A DNA stretch of 64,000 nucleotides from Microplitis mediator (GCF_029852145.1 NC_079977.1:16935948-16999947), one strand, 5' to 3'; shown: positions 46,215 through 57,552, counted from the first letter of the stretch. Notes: generated by a model from the letters alone, not told the origin. Made by a program: numbers and translations.

Positions 46215-46327
46215 TTTGAGTATGACAATAAATATCAACTTCATTAGTAAACTTGACTTTATATGTAATGAAATTTACTATCCAATATAGTGAATTTTAT
46301 TATCCAATTTAGTAAATTTTACTATTT
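46215..46327 (+). repeat. Dispersed repeat ('GTAAATTTTACTATCCA' family), copy 2
   Basis: TATGACAATAAATATCAA, CATTAGTAAACTTGAC, GAAATTTACTATCCAATATA and AGTAAATTTTACTATT follow the order of 8581-8698. Confidence 0.75.
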
Positions 46328-46439
46328 TAGAATGGAATTAAGGGTGCAGTCTAGTTTGTGGGCTAAAAAAATAGTCTATTTTTGGGAATTTTTTGTGAGC
46401 TTGCCAAGAAAAATAATTATATGAACATTGTTAGGGATG

Positions 46440-46850
46440 ATTAATTAATGTAGCGGGACCGGAGTCCACCTCCGTTTGACGAAAGGCCGTCTCCTCACCC
46501 TTTCGGGCATGCATGCGCTGCGGGCATTCCCATCTTCCACCCAGAGGACACTCTTAGTTGAAAAATATAGTCAAGTGACAGCTAAGGTGGACATTAATCG
46601 GAGGTATAATAAAAAATCCTCATTGCACGTGGTATCTCACCACAGCCACCACAAGTCCTACCTCTCTCGGGCCAAACACTACTTCCATCTCAGGAAATAA
46701 AGAGACTCTGGTCGCAGTGGGCTTGGAAAGGCCCCCCGTGGTACCAGACTCCCAGCTCTGGTCAACATGGTTGCGTAGGAGTAGTGGTGGGGTGCAACTT
46801 CTTCCCATACCCCATGTAAAGGCCTTCGAACTCATCCAAGGTAATCGTCC
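46440..46850 (+). repeat. Dispersed repeat ('CTCAGGAAATAAAGAGACTC'), copy 3 and GC-rich flank
   Basis: 46625-46725 has GGTATCTCACCACAGCCACC, CCATCTCAGGAAATAAAGAG and CAGTGGGCTTGGA, shared with 25720-25890. The flanks (GGGACCGGAGTCCACCTCCG, GGTGGGGTGCAACTTCTTCC) are unusually GC-rich and may be part of the same element. No coding signal. Confidence 0.6.
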
Positions 46851-46920
46851 ATAGAATAAGTATACAAAGTTTCATTAAGATCGGTGTAAAATTATGGACG
46901 CTATCGTGGCAGAATGTGGC

Positions 46921-46921
46921 G

Positions 46922-46954
<33 letters not shown>
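46921..46954. repeat. (TA)n microsatellite at a MITE edge
   Basis: Pure TA directly abutting the MITE that follows, whose target duplication is TA. Confidence 0.9.
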
Positions 46955-46956
<2 letters not shown>

Positions 46957-47198
46957 AGAGCCTGGGATACGAAGGCCCCTGGGGCACGAAGGCTCTTCTC
47001 AAAAATTAGCTAAAAAATTTTTTACAATTTTTTGGGAAGGGGGCCTTCGTGCCCAAGAAGAAAAAAATTTTTTTTTTAGATTTTTTGCAAAATTTCGACT
47101 GATTCTTCCGAAATAGACGGAATATAAACGAATTTGATGGTCAAAAGCCACAAGAAGAAAAAACCGGCTTAAGAGGGCCTTCGTGCCCCGGTCTCCCC
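46955..47198. mobile_element. MITE with GGGGAGNCCGGGGCACGAAG termini
   Basis: GGAGAGCCTGGGATACGAAG then GCCCC at the left; GGCCTTCGTGCCCCGGTCTC then CCC at the right; TA at 46953-46954 and 47199-47200. Interior A/T-rich with GGGGGCCTTCGTGCCC. No transposase. Confidence 0.85.
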
Positions 47199-47200
47199 TA

Positions 47201-48257
47201 TACATATATATATTTGGTGACGATACTTTAGGATTAGATTGCAATAATCACTTCCTAAGTCGCCAGCTACCAAAGAGTGAAACGTTTTGAGAGATCAGAG
47301 AAGAGGAGAGATGGAAATAAAAGATGGAAAAAGGTATTTGTGAGGTGAGAGGCATTTCATCTCAGTATTCGATAGCTGAGACTCCTCAGTTAGGTGTGTC
47401 GATCGTATACTTCACCTAAGACGCCGTGTTGGAAGTTACATGTTGGAAATGTTATATATTGAAACAGGCATAGGGACGAGGTATTGCGAGAGGCGTGAGT
47501 TGTGAATGCCATCTCGCGGAGTAAAACCGAACCACCACATATATATATGTTTAACACCAAAGCACGTATCTACTGTTTCTTTCTATTCTTTTGAAGTTCT
47601 AGTCTTTTAGAATTTTATGTAGAATAATATATTTCAGCGGCAGCAAAATCAGGGGTGACGTCCTGGCATATCTTCCACTCAGAATTGAAAATAAGAAGGT
47701 AAGTAAAATATAAGAAAATAATATTATTATTATGTCCTCGTTGCTCAAAATGTATGAAAAAAATGATTTTTGCCGAATTGAAACCTACGCTAATAAAAAT
47801 ATCGATATTTTTATGTTGGTCAATGTAGATAAATTCAGAGATTGTTCACCCCCTAAACTTGCTTTTTCGGAAAAACCCAAAAAGTCGTATTCTCTACTTT
47901 TTTTTCCTCTTTTAATCATCGTTTGGTTCGTTAAAATCTATCGGATAGTTTTGTGAATATTAACCCTTAGAACTTTTGTCTATTAATTTTTGTATTATAC
48001 CACTAATGGCACTTGTCATTATTTTTCACTCCAAAAATGATACCGCTGGTTCCATTCGATTATTGAAACTGCAAGTATATGAAACTTGAAAATCATCCCT
48101 TTAGAGCCTAAACTTTGAGGGGTGGTTTCACCCCTTAGATATCTTTTTTCGCACCTAAAAAAAATACATGTCCCTTAGATTTCGATGGAGAATAACATAT
48201 CTCAGTCTCATTGAAATCGGAGAGGAACACTTGGGATACCTTCCTTGATAGTTGGTA
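47201..48257. other. No gene seen; degraded repeat
   Basis: The 47700-48240 part has CACCCCCTAAACTTGC, GGGGTGGTTTCACCCCTTAG and TCATTGAAATCGG, a style of decayed repeat, but no boundary is visible. Confidence 0.4.
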
Positions 48258-48261
48258 TTAA
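48258..48261. other. TTAA target duplication, left side of transposon copy A
   Basis: TTAA here and at 51072-51075 flank the element. Confidence 0.8.
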
Positions 48262-48512
48262 GGGGTTAGGGGTAGTCAGAATTTTCAAAAAATCGATTTT
48301 TTTTTTTTTGCATTTTCTTAAAGTATAATATTTTAAAAATATTGTGTGAAAATTTGAAGTGAATCCGACAAATTCTTTTCGAGTTATTTAACAATGACCA
48401 AAGGACGCTCGGGTGCTACGTGGCATTCGAGAGCAGGTAGCTAGAAACAGCTGCAAGCAACCGACCTTTCGGGTTTCATTGTCATGAATATCTCCCCATT
48501 TTAATGTATTTA

Positions 48513-48581
<69 letters not shown>

Positions 48582-48719
48582 TTCTACATATATTCACAAT
48601 TTGTAGGTAGTACAAGAACTGAAAAATAATTTTTGGTTGCCAGTATACCTGTAGTCGTTGCACTGATCAGTCGATAGTTTTGTGATAAATTATTTCTCAA
48701 GTGAATTAAATTATTAACC

Positions 48720-50474
48720 ATGGGACGTGATTCTAGAAAGGTTTCAAGAGAACTTCGGAGTTCTGAAAAAATTAATAAGTCGCGTTCAGTCAAAAGAAAG
48801 AATGTTTTTAATCCGAAAACAGCCGAACGTGATGAAAGTATTCAGAGTACATCTTCTAAAAAATTAAAACAAAACACTGAAGATGATGTACCTGAAGACA
48901 GCAGTACTGAATTTCGAATAATAAATTTTATTCAGGTATTCACTGCAATTTCTGCTCTTATAAAATGTAAAAAATGTGATGGAAATGTAGTGTTTCAAAC
49001 AGCAAGTACACGTGGGCTGGGATTCAAAATTGTAGTTGCATGTAATAACTGTGGAAATGAATATATTCCTTCCTGTTCTTTCGTTGGGCATTCTTATGAA
49101 ATAAACAGACGTTTCATTTTTGTAATGAGAATACTAGGAATAGGATACGAAGGATTGTGCAAGTTTTGCGGCCTGATGGACATGCCGTCTTTTTTAGATA
49201 AATCTACGCATACAATTTTACTGAAACAGATTTTGAATTGTAGTAAAGCCGTCGCAGAAACCTTCATGACGAAAGCTGTGAATGAAGAAAAGCAAGCAAT
49301 GCCAACAACTGAAAATGAAGATATAAATCATCTAACTGTATCGGGAGATGGAACCTGGCAAAAACGGGGATATACATCGTCATTTGGAGTTTCTTCTATA
49401 ATTGGCTATTTTACTGGAAAGATTCTTGACATAAACATTAAAAGTGCATATTGTAAGCTATGTGAGTATTGGAAAAAAAAAACAAATACTGTTGAGTTCG
49501 AGGAATGGTATCAATCGCATGAAGATGTGTGTTCTGCTAATCATCAAGGGTCTTCTGGGAAAATGGAGGTGGATGCGATGGTCGAAATGTTTTCGTATTC
49601 TGAAACTAAATATGGAGTTAAGTATGCCAACTATATTGGTGATGGTGACTCCAAGACCTATTCAGGAATTATAAAATCAGATCCTTACGAAAATACAACT
49701 GTAAATAAAAAGGAATGTATAGGGCATGTCCAAAAGCGGATGGGGAGTCGATTACGTACGCTGAAGAGTAAACAAAAAGGTCTTGGTGGTCGAGGTAAGC
49801 TCACAGGAAAATTAATAGACAAACTAACTGTGTACTATGGTTTAGCAATACGCCGGCATTGTGATTCTATTGAAAATATGAAATCTGCTATAATGGCAAC
49901 CTTTTATCACTACGGCTCGAGTGATGAAAAACCGAATCATGATATGTGTCCAAAAGGCGAAGAATCTTGGTGCTCTTACCAGCGCGCTGAAGCAAGAGGA
50001 GAGCTTGATACCTTTTCTCACGATTATTCTCCTTTACCTTCTGATGTTTTAAAAGCTATCAAGCCTATATACGAAGATCTTAGTAATGAAAATTTACTTT
50101 CAAGATGTGTAGGTGGATTCAATCAGAATAATAATGAAAGCTTTAACCAACTAGTATGGAAAATATGCCCAAAAACGGTAAATACTAGTTTTACCATCGT
50201 ACAAATAGCTGCATACGTTGCTATGTGTATATTTAATGAGGGTATAAATTCATTATTAGTCTTGATGAATACACTAGGACTTAATTGTGGGCCTAATTCT
50301 CATCGGTATGCAGAAAGAATGGATGCTGCACGTATCAAAGTAGCAGATAAGCGCGCTAATGATAACACCCGAGAAGGTCGATTGCAACGTAGGCACCAGC
50401 AAATCGATATTTTGGAAGCTGCTATGTCGGCTGAAGAGCTATTATATGGTCCAGGAATAGATGACTCAGTGTAA
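48720..50474 (+). CDS. Transposase, D-D-E with C(2)H motif, Kolobok-type (copy A)
   Basis: 584 codons, intronless, starting at an ATG 458 bp inside the left terminus. Residues 1-60 are basic or acidic and probably disordered (SRSVKRKN could be a nuclear signal). C83-x2-C86 and C108-x2-C111 form a zinc-ribbon-like site, with C147-x2-C150 after it. The catalytic core shows SGDGTWQKRG (D210), then C245-x2-C248, NYIGDGDSKTY (D308 or D310), CIGHVQKRM (the C-x2-H motif, H336) and NNESFNQLVW (E473). This D...D...[C/D]-x2-H...E order is known from the MuDR/P/hAT/Kolobok group. The enzyme would cut at the TIRs and insert at TTAA. All motifs are present and the frame is undamaged, so it may be active. 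I recall this as the 'Mutator-like transposase' protein family; the Kolobok name rests on TTAA. Confidence 0.85.
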   Translation: MGRDSRKVSRELRSSEKINKSRSVKRKNVFNPKTAERDESIQSTSSKKLKQNTEDDVPEDSSTEFRIINFIQVFTAISALIKCKKCDGNVVFQTASTRGLGFKIVVACNNCGNEYIPSCSFVGHSYEINRRFIFVMRILGIGYEGLCKFCGLMDMPSFLDKSTHTILLKQILNCSKAVAETFMTKAVNEEKQAMPTTENEDINHLTVSGDGTWQKRGYTSSFGVSSIIGYFTGKILDINIKSAYCKLCEYWKKKTNTVEFEEWYQSHEDVCSANHQGSSGKMEVDAMVEMFSYSETKYGVKYANYIGDGDSKTYSGIIKSDPYENTTVNKKECIGHVQKRMGSRLRTLKSKQKGLGGRGKLTGKLIDKLTVYYGLAIRRHCDSIENMKSAIMATFYHYGSSDEKPNHDMCPKGEESWCSYQRAEARGELDTFSHDYSPLPSDVLKAIKPIYEDLSNENLLSRCVGGFNQNNNESFNQLVWKICPKTVNTSFTIVQIAAYVAMCIFNEGINSLLVLMNTLGLNCGPNSHRYAERMDAARIKVADKRANDNTREGRLQRRHQQIDILEAAMSAEELLYGPGIDDSV

Positions 50475-50631
50475 GTTATTAAATAATTCTTATAATTCGA
50501 CATAAATCCATAGCAAAACTTTAAATGCGTTTTTCTCAAAACTATGTTTTCTGAACTGGTGATCACTGTAACTTAAAAACTGCTCGGTAGATTTCAATAA
50601 AATTTATTGTACTTTTGAAATACATTAAAAA

Positions 50632-50789
50632 CTCGTGCCTGATCGAAGGATTTTTTTTTTTTTTCAAAATTTCGATTTTTTTTTAACAATAAACTGTCGG
50701 TTTTTTTCTCGAAAATTTGAAAAAAATTTCCTGAGGCCGCCATTTTGTTAATTTCGAAAAAAAAAAAAAAAGCTTCGATCAGGCACAAG
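50632..50789. repeat. Inverted pair in the 3' part of transposon copy A
   Basis: CTCGTGCCTGATCGAAG (50632-50648) pairs with CTTCGATCAGGCACAAG (50773-50789), with T-rich and A-rich runs inside the arms. It lies downstream of the stop codon and AATAAA. It may be a transcript hairpin, a second transposase-binding site, or an old small insertion carried by the family. Confidence 0.7.
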
Positions 50790-51075
50790 ATTATCTATTA
50801 ATAAAACTAATTTTTCTTGTCCGATTGATTTTAGATGAATCTCCAAGGACTTATGATGATCACCGCAAAGGACTTCGGGAGGAACGGGCTCTACAAAAAC
50901 AGCGATAACTTTTTGAATTATTAATTTTTTTTTTTGAAATTTTCGTGAAGTCAAATCGAAACGTGTTCTAATAAAGCTATGTTTTTATTTTTGTCAAATA
51001 AAGTAATTAACTACAAAAAAAAAATTATTGAAAATCATCATTTTTTCATACCCCTGAGTACCCCTAACCCCTTAA

Positions 51076-51640
51076 AAACGACTAGTCGCAGCTGCGTCCT
51101 ATAGTTAAAACTACTAACACAAGATGGTAACAGTTCAAGTACAAAATTACGGAAATACATTTAAATAGAATATTTTATCTGTGACAATGAACTTCTCAGT
51201 CTCGCGAAAACTTTCCCTCGATATCTAAAAGGCTTATATGTGCGACACTGATGACAAAAAATTAACAAGAAAAATAACTTATTTACTATATCGTACAATC
51301 TTCTTCATGTAAAATAAAATTTAATTTATTCTATGCAACAACGGAGAAGCTTAGGGGCTAATATCATTTACATAAATAATTAAAAATTTTGTCTTCTTGA
51401 ATCAGACATGAAATATTAAAACACATCTATCAGTTTAAATTATAATTAACAGGCGTTTTTTTAATCAAAATTCTTCGTGAATATTAAGATTTAGATTGTA
51501 ACTATTATTTATGTGATTTTAATCTTTGTGGCAGGCTTATAATTTAATTTCAAAAAATATTTTATAATTAAGTATATTCATAAGAAAATTCAAAGATCCA
51601 TGAGGGTAAGCTTCAATCACTTAATTTATGGTAAAAAAAA
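51076..51640. other. No gene seen
   Basis: AT-rich, no supported feature. Confidence 0.45.
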
Positions 51641-51644
51641 AATC

Positions 51645-51790
51645 CTAAAAACGGTTGACTCTGCAGGCCAGCCCTGAAACTAGCCGCTGTTTTGTTGTCA
51701 ATGATTGTTCAAGCTTTTCAAGCTCAATTATAGTTGAAAATACAATTGGTATTTTCAAGCCTTTCGAGTTTGAAAAACGTGATGTTTCGT
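51645..51790 (-). repeat. GAGCTC-palindrome repeat family, diverged fragment e
   Basis: GGTTGACTCTGCAGGCCAGC, CTAGCCGCTGTTTTG and AAGCTTTTCAAGCTC correspond to the GGCCAGCCC end of the family, with GAGCTC drifted to AAGCTT-like palindromes. Confidence 0.5.
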
Positions 51791-53086
51791 ACACTTAGAG
51801 AAAATTCGATAGTCATATTAAGCGACAAGAGGTCAACTCTTAAAAATCAGTTGTTGGTACTAATGCGATAGTATGGATTACTATTCAGTCGTTGCTGAAA
51901 CTAAAAAAAATTAATTAAAGTATCTAAAGGTTTTCGGTCTTCAAAAATTATTATTTTAACTAAAAAAATTCAGTTGATAATATATGAATTTTAAAATTAA
52001 AAATAACTTATTTTTTTAGAGTATGCAAATAGAAATCGTTTTTGTTTAAAATATAACGTAAATGTCCCAATACCGGAATAATACCTATTACCGGAACTAT
52101 TTGATAATAATTATATTATATTTTAACTCGTACGCGATGAAATTAATTGAAACTTTCTTTATTTAGAACCTTAATCGTTTAGTTACAAAATAGGATATAA
52201 AATAGATTTTAAAATACATCTGAAATGTGAATAAAAAAATATTAATTACAGTAATAGTCTCGGATCCATGACTTTTTCGTGTCTCGTAATGGTTTTGCTA
52301 AGAAATCAGTCAATGGTCTTAAGCTTACACAAAATGTATAGAATTACGTTTTAATAATTTTTTTTTCATGTGCATCTCGAATGACACAAAATTCAAGAAA
52401 ATATATCAACAATATGAAAAAAATAGTATTATTATATTAATTTTACTGTTCGTCTATTGGTACACCAAAATTAAGTCGTGCCCAGTACCGGAGCAGTCAT
52501 TTTAATGTTATTAATGTTATCGATAGGCATTAACGGTGAGTGTAATTGACTGTCTAAATCAATTGCAATTTTAATTATTACTGGAGCCCTAATTTTTAAT
52601 GCATCATGTATGATTGATATGAGAAATGTATTAAATAAAGATAATTTCTAATTTAATATATATTGAATCTAAAAATAAATTTTTGTGTTTAGTTTTTTTT
52701 TTAAATTATTTTTATAGTATAACCTCAAATAATTAATTTTGTTTCTATTTTTCAGTTCAAAATTTTTACTTTAATTGAATATTTAATCATTTAAAAATGT
52801 TAAATACATTTTACATTATGAGTGTGATATAGCAGACATCAAAAACTTAAAATTATGAATAAATCGAGTAAATAATTAATAAAATAACATTTTAAAAAAT
52901 GCGTATTAAGGAAATAAGTAAACTTGTCGCACTCAAATTTACTTGCCGTATGCAGATTATCGTGTAACCCACAAAAATGTCGCGGTAACAGTTAAATCAG
53001 CAAAAAGCTACTTGGGGAACAAAACAGCGAACACTAAAATAGCACTCATATCGCATTAATAATAAAAAAAAGTATGTTCAATTCGT

Positions 53087-53184
53087 GCGGTGTTGCCGAT
53101 TACCCGCTCGAACAAATGAGCACACTCACTTCGTTCGTGCGCTCAACTTTGCTCTCGTGGGCAATCGACAACTTACCGCACTAG
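53087..53184. other. Imperfect hairpin inside the host TIR element
   Basis: GTGCGGTGTTGCCGATTACC pairs with GCAATCGACAACTTACCGCA; between them lies CACTTCGTTCGTGCGCTCAA, itself G+C-rich against the AT-rich surroundings. Confidence 0.6.
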
Positions 53185-53796
53185 TTATAAAATATACTAT
53201 TTTTTCATTATTTACGTTATTTATTTATAATCTTAAATTTCTCTGATGTCTGCTACATTCAGACCCGTTTTAAATTAATATTATTTAATAATTCTTAATA
53301 TTTTCACTATGAATAAATGCAAAAAATAACTCATTTTAGTTACTGTTCCGGTATTAGGATAACAGAATCCCGGGATTGGGACAAAGCTATTTCAGCGTTC
53401 CGGTATTGAGTCTTTTGGGTGTCATAGAAAAAAAATTTTTTTTTATATTAAATTTAAGAAATACAAATTAACTTGATTATTTTTAAATAGGTAAATGTCT
53501 TTTCTATATGATGTAATAAATCATTTTGGTTTATAATCTATTTAAGGGGTTAGGGGTAGTCAGAATTTTCAAAAAATCGATTTTTTTTTTTTTGCATTTT
53601 CTTAAAGTATAATATTTTAAAAATATTGTGTGAAAATTTGAAGTGAATCCGACAAATTCTTTTCGAGTTATTTAACAATGACCAAAGGACGCTCGGGTGC
53701 TACGTGGCATTCGAGAGCAGGTAGCTAGAAACAGCTGCAAGCAACCGACCTTTCGGGTTTCATTGTCATGAATATCTCCCCATTTTAATGTATTTA

Positions 53797-53865
<69 letters not shown>

Positions 53866-54003
53866 TTCTACATATATTCACAATTTGTAGGTAGTACAAG
53901 AACTGAAAAATAATTTTTGGTTGCCAGTATACCTGTAGTCGTTGCACTGATCAGTCGATAGTTTTGTGATAAATTATTTCTCAAGTGAATTAAATTATTA
54001 ACC

Positions 54004-55758
54004 ATGGGACGTGATTCTAGAAAGGTTTCAAGAGAACTTCGGAGTTCTGAAAAAATTAATAAGTCGCGTTCAGTCAAAAGAAAGAATGTTTTTAATCCGA
54101 AAACAGCCGAACGTGATGAAAGTATTCAGAGTACATCTTCTAAAAAATTAAAACAAAACACTGAAGATGATGTACCTGAAGACAGCAGTACTGAATTTCG
54201 AATAATAAATTTTATTCAGGTATTCACTGCAATTTCTGCTCTTATAAAATGTAAAAAATGTGATGGAAATGTAGTGTTTCAAACAGCAAGTACACGTGGG
54301 CTGGGATTCAAAATTGTAGTTGCATGTAATAACTGTGGAAATGAATATATTCCTTCCTGTTCTTTCGTTGGGCATTCTTATGAAATAAACAGACGTTTCA
54401 TTTTTGTAATGAGAATACTAGGAATAGGATACGAAGGATTGTGCAAGTTTTGCGGCCTGATGGACATGCCGTCTTTTTTAGATAAATCTACGCATACAAT
54501 TTTACTGAAACAGATTTTGAATTGTAGTAAAGCCGTCGCAGAAACCTTCATGACGAAAGCTGTGAATGAAGAAAAGCAAGCAATGCCAACAACTGAAAAT
54601 GAAGATATAAATCATCTAACTGTATCGGGAGATGGAACCTGGCAAAAACGGGGATATACATCGTCATTTGGAGTTTCTTCTATAATTGGCTATTTTACTG
54701 GAAAGATTCTTGACATAAACATTAAAAGTGCATATTGTAAGCTATGTGAGTATTGGAAAAAAAAAACAAATACTGTTGAGTTCGAGGAATGGTATCAATC
54801 GCATGAAGATGTGTGTTCTGCTAATCATCAAGGGTCTTCTGGGAAAATGGAGGTGGATGCGATGGTCGAAATGTTTTCGTATTCTGAAACTAAATATGGA
54901 GTTAAGTATGCCAACTATATTGGTGATGGTGACTCCAAGACCTATTCAGGAATTATAAAATCAGATCCTTACGAAAATACAACTGTAAATAAAAAGGAAT
55001 GTATAGGGCATGTCCAAAAGCGGATGGGGAGTCGATTACGTACGCTGAAGAGTAAACAAAAAGGTCTTGGTGGTCGAGGTAAGCTCACAGGAAAATTAAT
55101 AGACAAACTAACTGTGTACTATGGTTTAGCAATACGCCGGCATTGTGATTCTATTGAAAATATGAAATCTGCTATAATGGCAACCTTTTATCACTACGGC
55201 TCGAGTGATGAAAAACCGAATCATGATATGTGTCCAAAAGGCGAAGAATCTTGGTGCTCTTACCAGCGCGCTGAAGCAAGAGGAGAGCTTGATACCTTTT
55301 CTCACGATTATTCTCCTTTACCTTCTGATGTTTTAAAAGCTATCAAGCCTATATACGAAGATCTTAGTAATGAAAATTTACTTTCAAGATGTGTAGGTGG
55401 ATTCAATCAGAATAATAATGAAAGCTTTAACCAACTAGTATGGAAAATATGCCCAAAAACGGTAAATACTAGTTTTACCATCGTACAAATAGCTGCATAC
55501 GTTGCTATGTGTATATTTAATGAGGGTATAAATTCATTATTAGTCTTGATGAATACACTAGGACTTAATTGTGGGCCTAATTCTCATCGGTATGCAGAAA
55601 GAATGGATGCTGCACGTATCAAAGTAGCAGATAAGCGCGCTAATGATAACACCCGAGAAGGTCGATTGCAACGTAGGCACCAGCAAATCGATATTTTGGA
55701 AGCTGCTATGTCGGCTGAAGAGCTATTATATGGTCCAGGAATAGATGACTCAGTGTAA
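54004..55758 (+). CDS. Transposase, D-D-E with C(2)H motif, Kolobok-type (copy B)
   Basis: 584 codons, translating to the same protein as the ORF at 48720-50474, with all the motifs described there (zinc-ribbon cysteines 83-111, D210, D308/D310, H336, E473). The short frames on other strands are also identical between copies, which argues for no or very few nucleotide differences. It sits 458 bp from the left terminus of its element. Because both copies are intact, either could supply transposase to both and to any deleted relatives with GGGGTTAGGGGTA ends. Expression cannot be judged from sequence; no promoter is recognisable apart from the AT-rich leader. Confidence 0.85.
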   Translation: MGRDSRKVSRELRSSEKINKSRSVKRKNVFNPKTAERDESIQSTSSKKLKQNTEDDVPEDSSTEFRIINFIQVFTAISALIKCKKCDGNVVFQTASTRGLGFKIVVACNNCGNEYIPSCSFVGHSYEINRRFIFVMRILGIGYEGLCKFCGLMDMPSFLDKSTHTILLKQILNCSKAVAETFMTKAVNEEKQAMPTTENEDINHLTVSGDGTWQKRGYTSSFGVSSIIGYFTGKILDINIKSAYCKLCEYWKKKTNTVEFEEWYQSHEDVCSANHQGSSGKMEVDAMVEMFSYSETKYGVKYANYIGDGDSKTYSGIIKSDPYENTTVNKKECIGHVQKRMGSRLRTLKSKQKGLGGRGKLTGKLIDKLTVYYGLAIRRHCDSIENMKSAIMATFYHYGSSDEKPNHDMCPKGEESWCSYQRAEARGELDTFSHDYSPLPSDVLKAIKPIYEDLSNENLLSRCVGGFNQNNNESFNQLVWKICPKTVNTSFTIVQIAAYVAMCIFNEGINSLLVLMNTLGLNCGPNSHRYAERMDAARIKVADKRANDNTREGRLQRRHQQIDILEAAMSAEELLYGPGIDDSV

Positions 55759-55915
55759 GTTATTAAATAATTCTTATAATTCGACATAAATCCATAGCAA
55801 AACTTTAAATGCGTTTTTCTCAAAACTATGTTTTCTGAACTGGTGATCACTGTAACTTAAAAACTGCTCGGTAGATTTCAATAAAATTTATTGTACTTTT
55901 GAAATACATTAAAAA

Positions 55916-56073
55916 CTCGTGCCTGATCGAAGGATTTTTTTTTTTTTTCAAAATTTCGATTTTTTTTTAACAATAAACTGTCGGTTTTTTTCTCGAAAAT
56001 TTGAAAAAAATTTCCTGAGGCCGCCATTTTGTTAATTTCGAAAAAAAAAAAAAAAGCTTCGATCAGGCACAAG
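55916..56073. repeat. Inverted pair in the 3' part of transposon copy B
   Basis: Same pair as in copy A, CTCGTGCCTGATCGAAG with CTTCGATCAGGCACAAG, shifted by 5284 bp. Confidence 0.7.
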
Positions 56074-57496
56074 ATTATCTATTAATAAAACTAATTTTTC
56101 TTGTCCGATTGATTTTAGATGAATCTCCAAGGACTTATGATGATCACCGCAAAGGACTTCGGGAGGAACGGGCTCTACAAAAACAGCGATAACTTTTTGA
56201 ATTATTAATTTTTTTTTTTGAAATTTTCGTGAAGTCAAATCGAAACGTGTTCTAATAAAGCTATGTTTTTATTTTTGTCAAATAAAGTAATTAACTACAA
56301 AAAAAAAATTATTGAAAATCATCATTTTTTCATACCCCTGAGTACCCCTAACCCCTTAAATATTTTAAAATCGATAAAAATCAGTCGTATACCCTTTGTC
56401 GTTCCGGTATTGAGACATTTACCTTATAAGGCTCTTGTTTTAAGCGGACTTACCTAATTATTTGATTATTTAACAATTTTCAATATTATTCCATAATCGT
56501 CGTTTTAAAATATAATTAACTAACGAAAATAGAAGCTTTCACTATTTTTCAGCCTAAATCTAGCCAAATTTATTCGGTTGCTTGCAACCCGAGTCCCTAG
56601 TTTTATGATCCTCTGTTCCTTGAGGTCATAAAAGCCAGATGCGGCTGGGACTAGAGCTGTACGACAGCATTCACACGGCCTTAACGACTTCTCTGTACTC
56701 TTACTGTATCTTGTGTTGCCCGCTAATACTTTTTTTCACATAGGTTTTCCGCAGAGCAGGTTTCAGAGAATATTTCTCAATATTATATTTTATTTATTTG
56801 AGTCAGAAAACCTTCGAGAACGTTCTCGAAGAGTCTCGGCTGTTCCTTTCAGTTTTTTGTTTAAGCCGAGGACCCGAAATCCCAGGCAAAAATAGTCAGT
56901 CGTCTCTGACCTTTTATACCAAGCACATCGAGTGTCTACGATCCTGTTCAACTATTCTTTATCTAATACAGTGAAATCAGAAATAGTTCAGTTTCAATTA
57001 ATATTTAGTTTTACAGCATTTTATCAGTAATTATCTACGGCAAAAAGCCACCTTCGCAATAGCAATCACGTCAGGCGTTATCAACCGCCTTTGTGCAATA
57101 CTTCTGTTCAGCTATCAAGTGGTTTCCACCATGACAATAGCTCAGCATGACTCCTGATCATTCAGTTGTTGTCGATAACACAGTGACAATACGTGTGTGA
57201 TCTTTCTCTCTCTTCAAGCAACAATCAAGAATCAAGTACGCTGCATACTGAGCAAGAAACAGTTCTCGATCATCAACAAGCTGCATCGCGCAATCGCGTT
57301 CTAGTATCAGCGAGGTATCCAGTTCGGCTTGTCTCAGGCTACCAGCTCCTGATCATAAGACTCAAGTCTAAGTAAATCATAACCTGGGTTACTTTCGGTA
57401 TGTAAACAGATTCAATTACTAGTCTCTCTAGCATCTTGTCATTACTCTGATATTCTTACCGGGTCGCGCTATAATGACAGTCCTTAAACTGTTCTC

Positions 57497-57552
57497 TCAA
57501 GGCCTTCCTGGCATGATCCCTGGTTCTCGGCGACCAGGATACCGCCTTGTGA
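57497..57552 (+). other. Hairpin module 2.1
   Basis: Outer TCAAGGC / GCCTTGTGA, weakened by one mismatch; inner ATCC-c-TGGT / ACCAGGAT, perfect apart from a bulged C. Confidence 0.6.

Larger units (their letters stand above)
48262..51071 (+). mobile_element. Autonomous DNA transposon, Kolobok-type, copy A
   Basis: 2810 bp between TTAA duplications. Termini GGGGTTAGGGGTAGTCAG and, inverted, GGGGTTAGGGGTACTCAG (one difference). One intact transposase ORF (48720-50474), a (TA)n tract upstream (48520-48578), AATAAA at about 50597 and an inverted pair in the 3' part. The TTAA duplication and the transposase motifs point to the Kolobok superfamily. Its flanks differ from those of copy B, so the copies moved independently. 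Confidence 0.85.
53546..56355 (+). mobile_element. Autonomous DNA transposon, Kolobok-type, copy B
   Basis: Same 2810 bp as copy A: both ends and the ORF are offset by exactly 5284 bp, including the microsatellite. Flanked by TTAA at 53542-53545 and 56356-56359. Its outer flanks belong to the TIR element at 52058-56422. Confidence 0.85.
52058..56422. mobile_element. TIR transposon hosting transposon copy B (nested)
   Basis: GTAAATGTCCCAATACCGGA at 52058 and, at 56402-56422, the inverse with one difference. Subterminal TACCGGAA or TTCCGGTA motifs recur at about 52068, 52089, 52488, 53342, 53399 and 56402. Removing copy B and one TTAA leaves about 1.55 kb with no transposase ORF. TATAA lies just outside both ends and may be part of a target duplication. 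A strong imperfect hairpin is at 53087-53184. Confidence 0.75.

Noticed and set aside
48262..56355. The two identical 2810-bp blocks as a tandem duplication or assembly repeat
   Set aside because: Flanking sequences differ on both sides of each copy and each copy has its own TTAA duplication, which fits independent insertions. Only long reads could still show an artefact.
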